64,000 nucleotides of DNA. It comes from Nematopogon swammerdamellus. Lineage: Eukaryota > Arthropoda > Insecta > Lepidoptera > Adelidae. A program made the translations under genes and the position numbers. Every line of letters begins with the position of its first letter. The first letter of the stretch is position 1. Under the pieces are notes generated by a model. The model searched no databases and had not been told where the DNA came from. It saw nothing but the letters and a program-made list of their open reading frames with translations. The DNA lies in assembly GCA_946902875.1 (NCBI GenBank), contig OX336343.1:18523596-18587595 (forward strand), given 5' to 3'. Below, one piece after another: positions 25,801 to 34,800 of the stretch.

Positions 25801-28800
25801 GTTCATCTGGCCCATGACCATCGTGCATAAAATCAATGAGCGCTCGCCGTTATACAACCTCTCCGCTTCAGATATGCTGCGGGAGAGATTTGAGATCGTT
25901 GTCATGCTTGGTATGTTAATCGGCTTTGTTGAAGATGTTTTGGTTTTATTGTAAACTGTGCATTATTGTTACGTTTTCCTTCGTTAATTGATACCCTATT
26001 TTTCTGGTATAAATGGTATGGTGTTGTTACAATCTAAAATATTTGTAAGCAATTCAGCAAATCAAATTGGCCTTGAAAGTGACAAAGGAGTCCTCTTTCG
26101 CTTTGGATTGTGTGTGGAGATTTTCCTCCGTCTAAAATTTTGATTTTGGGCTTTGACTTATATTGTAAAGTTTATATTTAAAACTAAAACAAGTAATATT
26201 ATCCCTGCTGCTCTTCTTCTGAAATCATCTCACCTTGACTGGAAGGAGTATTGTATTTTTTATCTATTATCCAAAATTACATTACTTTAGCACGGTGAAC
26301 GTCACGGAAAAATGGATTTTTCGAATATTCCGAGAGCATATTTTGCGATTTTTTTTCTAAATAGTTAAATAGATCCAATCTCGGTCTAGGCTCCTTGTTG
26401 GAAAGCCGTATCTTGTAGAAAGTCATATATCTTTTTTTCTAATAGCAAATTTGAAACCGACTTTTGGTACTGCTGAGCGATAAGTATACTTCTTGAAAAT
26501 GTACCTCATATCAAGACTACCAATGGCAGAGCGCCGATCACAGTAATATTAAAACAAACTTATCTATGCAGAGGGTGTAATCGAGTCTACCGGTATGACG
26601 ACTCAGGCTCGCAGCAGCTTCCTGCCGTCGGAGATCTTCTGGGGACACCGCTTCGAGCCCATGGTATCCTTCCGGAAGGACACTGGAGAGTATGAGGTGA
26701 GTTGTTTGTGAACATTTTCATACATTATGGCGTTTTTCCTTTGTTAAGACTGGGACAGCGGCCATTCCCAATAGTCAAGAGTCCATCGGACAATTAGACA
26801 CAGCTAATAAACATCACTCTTCGCGAAACCAGGCTCAGCGAGTTACAATGAGATTCAACACAAAGGTTGTCGTCTATTTTATTGACGCTTAGCTTTTAGT
26901 GTGAAGATCGTATCAGAAAAGGACTGATAAACTCATTATGGAAATTAATAAATTAAAAATTACATACCTACGTCAATGGCAACTCCGGGTGCAGGCCTTC
27001 AATAATTTACAGGAAAATCATGAAACAAGGGCAACATTTCGAGTAAAATTATTAGATTGTGACTCATATTTATAAAGCTTAGCACATTTACATAGAGAAA
27101 AAGCTAAATTTTCTGGCCTGCTCGACGATCTCGACTAGCTCGATCGAGAATTACTTGTGAATTAGAGAACAATGGTGGAGCAATTCGACACGCTTTCCCA
27201 CCCAAAAACTCACCGATTTCAACCAATAGCGGTATCGACTGCATTACCCAACGCTTTCAGATTGGTTGAAATCGTGCAGATTTTTTGGTGAGCTTATAAT
27301 GTGTCGAGTGTTTCTCGATATAAACCGATTGGATTGCTAACTCGGTTTTCCTTGGGTAACAGGGCGATAGGACTAAAGATAGGCGCCACCTAACCCACTG
27401 GGTATTAGAAAGAAAATAACAGGCTAACTGAGGCATCAACGTTGATTTATGGTCGCAGGGCATCAATCGTTTTACGCAATAAATAGGTCAGTTTGTGGTA
27501 GAAATTATTAATGTCATGGAAAAACGGAAAGCTTTGAAATCAAATTATGACATCTAATCGGTAATTGAGGTTAATTGAAAGGATAAATTGGATCGTAATA
27601 AAACAACAATAATAATTTTAATAGAACAAATGCGCAGTTCTGAAGTAGTCATAGAGTTTAATCGTGTGGTAGTAAACGATAGCGCGTGCATAATATTATT
27701 GTATCCGAAGAATTCAAACGAATAGAACAGGCAACAACTACTCGAGCAGGTGAAGTTATCATAAAATTAAATGTTGTCCACAAAGACTCAATTACAAATC
27801 GAATGTAGAATCAATTACAATGGGTGTACCGCAGGGTTCTATCTTGGGACAATTATTATTTTTAACTTATGTTAACGACATCTCGAGCTGTATAAAAGAC
27901 CATGTAGAGATGGTAATGTTTGCAGATGATATCTCAGTTGTGCTGAAAAACAATTTTATACAATAAACAATAAACAATAATGTATTTTTTATGCAATCCG
28001 GTTTGGGTAACTGAGTGCGATAGGCCAGATCACATGGTGCGACCACCTAATATCAAGTTGCCGCACCGGAGACTTCTCTTTGAATTGCTGGCTATACTGG
28101 ACTAGAGAAGAACACAGCCAAGGGTGATGTGCGGCCATCTTACGTTCAGTGGTGGTAACAACCTAGTCGGCTAATATTTGAACCTACCACCGAGGCGAAA
28201 GAGAAGGGACCTGCAGTTTTGCGCCGGTTCCAAATCGTGAAGTGTGAGTGAATCATAGGTGTCGCGTAAATGTTACCATCAGAAAAAAACTCAATGGTGT
28301 GTGGCGGCCAGATTCGAACCTAGGACCTTGAGATCGACTCGCATATCTTCACCAACACGCGCGTGTTTCGAGCCGTGTTGGAAGAGATTTGTGTGATTAT
28401 TGTCGATACTTAAAAAGAATAGCCCCACTGCATCTCTCCCCGTGCATGTCGTAAAAGGCGACTGGGATAAGGACAAGATGCCGTGCATAAGGGCGACAGG
28501 CCAGCCACCTCTCGCCTTGGCACGGTCCTTCCACTGAGTCGCGTAGCAGGTGAGTCTTCGTGCCTAATACGTGCTGCTTGATCGTTGTCTTGTCCTAATA
28601 ATTTGCTAAATGTGGCCGGTCTTGTGCTGTAATTTGCAAGAGTACTTGCAGCACAACACCGATTACTCTGCTTACCCCGATTGTCGGGATACAGCGTGTG
28701 ATATGTACGTACGTAGAATGGTGTGCATTGCAATGTATGACAATATCAGTTCTTAACTTTTGATTGATTTCATCTTATCGAATAGGTAAGTCGAGCTAGT

Positions 28801-31800
28801 TGAATCATGTGCTAGACCAGCGCGCATGATAAATTAACTGTCATTCATTATCGAGTTATGTAAAGATATGAACGCTGAATAAGTTCTAGGAATAAGATTG
28901 AGACGTGTTGATATTATTATTATCAAACTAAAGGTATTGTTAATAATATTCGATTTATCCTTCTACATAAATCAAGCTAATTCATACCTGCGTATTAAAT
29001 GCTTGAAATCTTTTTGAGGAAAAACGTTTAACGTTGTTTCTTTACGTAGGAACCTTTCATAAACCGACACCACCGTTTCCTTATATTTTTTTCTAACTTC
29101 TCTCTATTATACCTATATACTTGGTTACATGTTTTGCCTTTTGAACAACGAGCAGTAATTGGGGCCCAAAAGAATCACAGATCACATAATCAAATCTTGC
29201 TAATCACTATGAAACCCTACAGTAAGTAAGTAAACTATTTAAAATAATTCTCTCAGCCTCGGTAGCTCAGTGGTGCGGTCGGTCGACTGTTGTTAAGCAA
29301 CCCTGAGCGCGGTCAGTACTTGGATGGGTGACCGATCGACCGTTGGAGGCTGACCGTGGTTCGGATTCCACGTAAAACTGTAGGTCCCTTCCCTTCTTAC
29401 CTTACTAGGTGGTAGGGTTTATCCCGCCCGGGTTGGTACCACGCACTGAATGAAACGTCGGTCGAAACGGTTATGTAAATAGTTCATGTTTTCCGTCCAT
29501 TTCAGTGTAGCCGACATGAAATGAAGGGAAGCACTGACATGGCACCTAGCTCACCCGGTGTTATGGGCTGACATCACGGATGTTGTAGGTGATGTAGCAA
29601 ACCGTGCCAGTTTCCATAAAAAAAATCCTATTTATTAAAATGTCGTATTTGCTGCAGGTTGACTACACGAAGTTCCACAACACATATGAGGTGGACACTC
29701 CGCTCTGCTCCGCCAAGCAGCTGGACGAGCTGCGAGCGACCGTCTCCACCTCGCAGAAACTCGGTCAGTATCACCAGCCTGTCATCATCAACACCAGGCT
29801 GTCGGGCCACACATGACCAGCCCTGACGTCCCTGCCAGCTATTATATTTATACCTCCTATTATACAGGGTGTTTCGGGGTAGGGTTTCGTAACTTCAGGG
29901 TTCGAAAGGGGTCAATATTTGAAGACGAAAACCTCTGAAACTTTCCCCCAGAATCGGTCATGTTATAATACTTTTTGGTGAAAATCGTTTCATCGAGCTA
30001 TGGTGGACGGTTAACGTCCGCCTTTATGAAATAAAAATAAAATTACTAACTTACATACTTAACTAGTAGAATTGAACTGCATGTAGGTAAATTCCAAACA
30101 CTTAAATTTGAAAGACATCAAAAGGAAAAGGGGACTGGACTAGTTCATTGGACTCCCTAGACCTAGACAGCACTGTTGCCAAATCTCCCCATACTCACTG
30201 TCCATCGAGTTTTTATTACAATTTTCAATTTTTGTGTGAAAAAAAAATACGGAATTTCGATTTGAGTGATAAGGATTTTTTCTTCTAATAATGAGTACTT
30301 TCTATTCCTGTTATATTCGACAACACGCTCGCATTCGTAAGATCTCCCCAAGACTCTTGGCCATCGGTGAGCCGAAATTATCAACGATCTGGTAGGTCCA
30401 TGACGGTCTGACAATACCGGGCCTACATTATATGACCGACATGATATATTTTTATTTATTTATATATTTTTTTTTACGACTGGCATACATGAGTGAGTAT
30501 GCCAATAATCAGTTCAGATTTACACATTGATGAACAATACATTAGATGTCTAGCTTAAAATCGGTCTGCCTTCGTCGTGAATTCAAATCAAGCGGCGTGT
30601 GGCCGAGTGGTTTGGGCATCGGCTTCTCATGCGAGAGGTCCGCGGTTCGAATCCGGTCGGCGTGTACCAATGAGTTTTTTCTGACGAAAAAATGTACGTG
30701 CATAACCTGCTGCTTCACCTTTCTGAACCGGTGTAAAACTGTAGGTCCCTTCCCTTGCCCCTTACTAGGTGGTAGGCTCAAATTGTAGCCGACTGGGTTG
30801 GTACTACCGTACTCGATGTAGGATGGTCGCATAGCAGCCTCGGTTGTGTTCTCCTCTAGTCCAGTATAGCCAGCAATCCAGGGAAGTCTCCGGTATGGCA
30901 CCTACCTTCTCGGAGGTGATATTGACTCAACCACCCATACCGGATTACATAAAAAAAAAGTGATATAGTAATACCATCATTATTTTATATATTTTTTATT
31001 AGTTAATAGTACGCTAAGGGGGGTTCTGTATCAATCATCATCAATACTAATAATAAATCTGTAAGGAGTGGTCATGGAGTAAGTTACTTTGTTTTAGGAA
31101 ATATTGAGTTTGTAGCCTCTATGTATGATACTAAAGCTAAATTGACGATTTTTAGAAATCTTTTCTGTATGTATGTATGTATGTATGTTCCGCCATAACT
31201 CTTAAACCGATCATCTGAATTCGATGAAACTTTGTACAAGCACATTTAACTATATGGGACACAGGATAGGCTACATAAAATTCAGTTCCGGTTACGCTAA
31301 GATGTGGCTCCCATACAAACCGATATGTTCAATCCGCGCGCCTTAGTACTATACATAGAGCGAGCGGCAGTTGGCGGCGCGGTGGCGCGGCGGCGGCGCG
31401 GCCTATAAACTCAACAGCGAACCGAGCAGCCGCACTACATTCCTCTTCACGCAAAAACTACTGAACAGATTTTGATGAGCCTTTACAGTACTATAGCTTA
31501 CACATCAAAAAGGCTATAATTTATAAAAACATTGTGTAAATTTGCCCAAATATCGATAAATGTCAAGTAAGTCGAAAAAAATCCTGCCTTCTGAGAGCTA
31601 TCTCGGCGTGCGCTGCATAAACCGTTAGAGTTACACGAAGATAGCGTATGGTGAGGTTGTTTCTCTGAAATAGTTCTAAAAAAAAGTCCGCGACAGCATA
31701 TATCTACCTTTTATATGGAAGCCACTATAGCCAAAATAGTGAACCAAAAATACATTTAAATTGGATACTGTATTTACAATGCACATTTTATAGTTTTGAA

Positions 31801-34800
31801 TTAATTCTTATCAAAATACATACTTTTATCGCTTCTGGTATTTAAAGTAGATAAACTTTGGCAGTTACACTAAGTAATTTGGACAAATAGTTTAAAAGTT
31901 ACGACGATGAGAATATCTTGAGAGTAGCGCTGCGCTTCTCTCAGCGCGGGGCAGCGGGGCGGGGCGAATATGTTTATATGAATTTCCTCCATAAAATTTA
32001 AGCCGATCATCCAAATTCGATTAAAATTACTACACGCACATTTAGCTATACGAGACACAGGATAGGCTAAATAAAATTCAGTTCCGGTTACGCTAAGATG
32101 TGGCTCCCATACAAACCGATATGTTCAATCCGCGCGCCTTAGTACTATACATAGAGCGAGCGGCAGTTGGCGGCGCGGTGGCGCGGCGGCGGCGCGGCCT
32201 ATAAACTCAACAGCGAACCGAGCAGCCGCACTACATTCCTCTTCACGCAAAAACTACTGAACAGATTTTGATGAGCCTTTACAGTACTATAGCTTACACA
32301 TCAAAAAGGCTATAATTTATAAAAACATTGTGTAAATTTGCCCAAATATCGATAAATGTCAAGTAAGTCGAAAAAAATCCTGCCTTCTGAGAGCTATCTC
32401 GGCGTGCGCTGCATAAACCGTTAGAGTTACACGAAGATAGCGTATGGTGAGGTTGTTTCTCTGAAATAGTTCTAAAAAAAAGTCCGCGACAGCATATATC
32501 TACCTTTTATATGGAAGCCACTATAGCCAAAATAGTGAACCAAAAATACATTTAAATTGGATACTGTATTTACAATGCACATTTTATAGTTTTGAATTAA
32601 TTCTTATCAAAATACATACTTTTATCGCTTCTGGTATTTAAAGTAGATAAACTTTGGCAGTTACACTAAGTAATTTGGACAAATAGTTTAAAAGTTACGA
32701 CGATGAGAATATCTTGAGAGTAGCGCTGCGCTTCTCTCAGCGGGGGGCAGCGGGGCGGGGCGAATATGTTTATATAGTTAGGTAGGTATCTAAAGTATTT
32801 GATTTATTTTAATTGAATTTTCTTATTTTAATATCGATAGCTTTTTCCCGCGGATTCGCTCGCGTGAAATTCGTATTTCAAAAGAAGAAACTAAGTAACT
32901 TAGGCGGGGACCGGAGGGCGAACTGGATTCAGATAAAAACAATAAAATTTCTCAAAGAAAGTAAGTAGCATACTAAAGGCGAGGCCGAAGGCCGAGCTGC
33001 GTTCAGGAAGAGGTTAAACCTTTTCGAAGAAATTAAGCAACAAAGGGCGAGGACGAATGCCGAGCTGCGTTCAGGAAGACCTTCAACCTTCTCGAACAAG
33101 TTCTCGAAGAAAATAAGTAACTGAGGGCGAGGCCTAAGGTCGAGCTGCGTTCAGGAAGACTATAATCCTTCTCGAAGAAAGTAAGTAACCAAGGGCGTGG
33201 CCGAAGGCCAAGCTGTATTCTGGAAGACACTAAACCTTCTCGATGACAGTAAGTAACTATGGGCGACAGTTACTTACTTTCTTCAAGACGGTTTATAGTC
33301 TTCCTGAACGAAGCTCGGCCCTCGGCCTGGCCCTCAATTACTTAATTTCTTCGAGAAGGTTTATGGTCTTCCTGAACGCAGCTCGGCCTTCGGCCTCGCC
33401 CTGAGGTACTTACTTTCTTCGAGAAGGTTTATGGTCTTCATGAACGCAGCTCGGCCTTCGGCCTCGCCCTCTGTTACTTACTTTCTTCGAAAAGGTTATC
33501 GTCTTCCTGAACGCAGTTCGGCCTTCGGCCTCGCCCTCAGTTAGGTACTTACTTTCATCAAGAAGGTTTATAGTCTTCCTGAACGCAGATCGGCTTTCGG
33601 CCTTGGCCACGATTACTTAATTTATTCGAGAAGGTTTATAGTCTTCCTGAACGCAGCTCGGCCTCCGGCCTCGCCCTTACTTACTTACTTTCTTCGAGAA
33701 GGTTTATGGTCTTCCTGAACGAAGCTCGGCCTTCGGCCTCGCCCTTTGTTACTTACTTATTCGAAAAGGTTATCCTCTTCCTGAACGCAGCTCGGCCTTC
33801 GGCCTCGCCCTCAGTGACTTACTTTCTTCGAAAAGGTTATCGTCTTCCTGAACGCAGCTCGGCCTTCGGCCTCGCCCTTAGTTAGGTACTTACTTTCATC
33901 AAGAAGGTTTATAGTCTTCCTGAACGCAGCTCGGCCTTCGGCCTCGCCCTCTGTTACTTACTTCTTCGAAAAGGTTATCGTCTTCCTGAACGAAGCTCGG
34001 CCTTCGGCCTCGCCCTCAGTGACTTACTTTCTTCAAGAAGGTTTATAGTCTTGCTGTACGCAGCTCGGCCTTTGGCCTCGCCCTGAATTACTTACTTTCT
34101 TTGAGTAGGTTTATCGTCTTCCTGAACGCAGCTCGGCCTTCGGCCTCGCCCTCAATTACTTAATTTCCTCGAGAAGGTTTATAGTCTTCCTGAACGCAGC
34201 TCGGCCTTCGGCCTCGCCCTTAGTTACTTACATTCTCCGAGAAGGTTTATGGTCTTCCTGAACGCAGCTCGGCCTTCGGCCTCGCCCTCTGTGTACTTAC
34301 TTCTTCGAAAAGGTTATCGTCTTCCTGAACGCAGCCCGGCCTTCGAGCCTCGCCCTCAGTGACTTACTTTCTTCAAGAAGGTTTATAGTCTTGCTGTACG
34401 CAGCTCGGCCTTCGGCCTCACCCTCAATTACTTACTTTCTTAGAATGGGTTTATCGTCTTCCTGAACGCAGCTCGGCCTTCGGCCTCGCCCTTAGTTACT
34501 TACTTTCTTCGAGAAAGTTTATTGTCTTCCAGAATGCAGCTCAGCCTGAAGCCTCGCCGTTAGTTACTTACTTTAGTTGAGAAGGTTTATCGTTTACCTT
34601 ACTTAACGCAGATCGGCCTTAGTTACTTACTTGCTTTTTTTTTTAATACGAAATTCACGCGAGCGAAGCCGCGGGCAAAAGCTAGTCGGAAATAGATCAC
34701 TTTTGAAGAACAAAGAATAAAAAAAAAAAAATTTTTTTTAATGTTAATTGTAAAAAAAATATTTCTCAATCGTTTCAGTTTCTTGCCAGGAACAAAAAAG

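Larger units (their letters stand above)
31041..34685 (+). mobile_element. composite non-autonomous Helitron, copy B
   Basis: Begins TCAATA after A and ends in hairpin plus CTAG before T. It is colinear and near-identical with the reverse complement of copy A but 654 bp longer, mainly because the approximately 800-bp unit is present twice (repeat starts 31301 and 32097, 796 bp apart). It lacks about 100 bp at the junction near 32775. It lies in intron 6 of gene 1, sense orientation. Confidence 0.82.

Noticed and set aside
29253..29350. 5S rRNA gene fragment
   Set aside because: Only the internal promoter segment matches, and it is the head of a repeated SINE.
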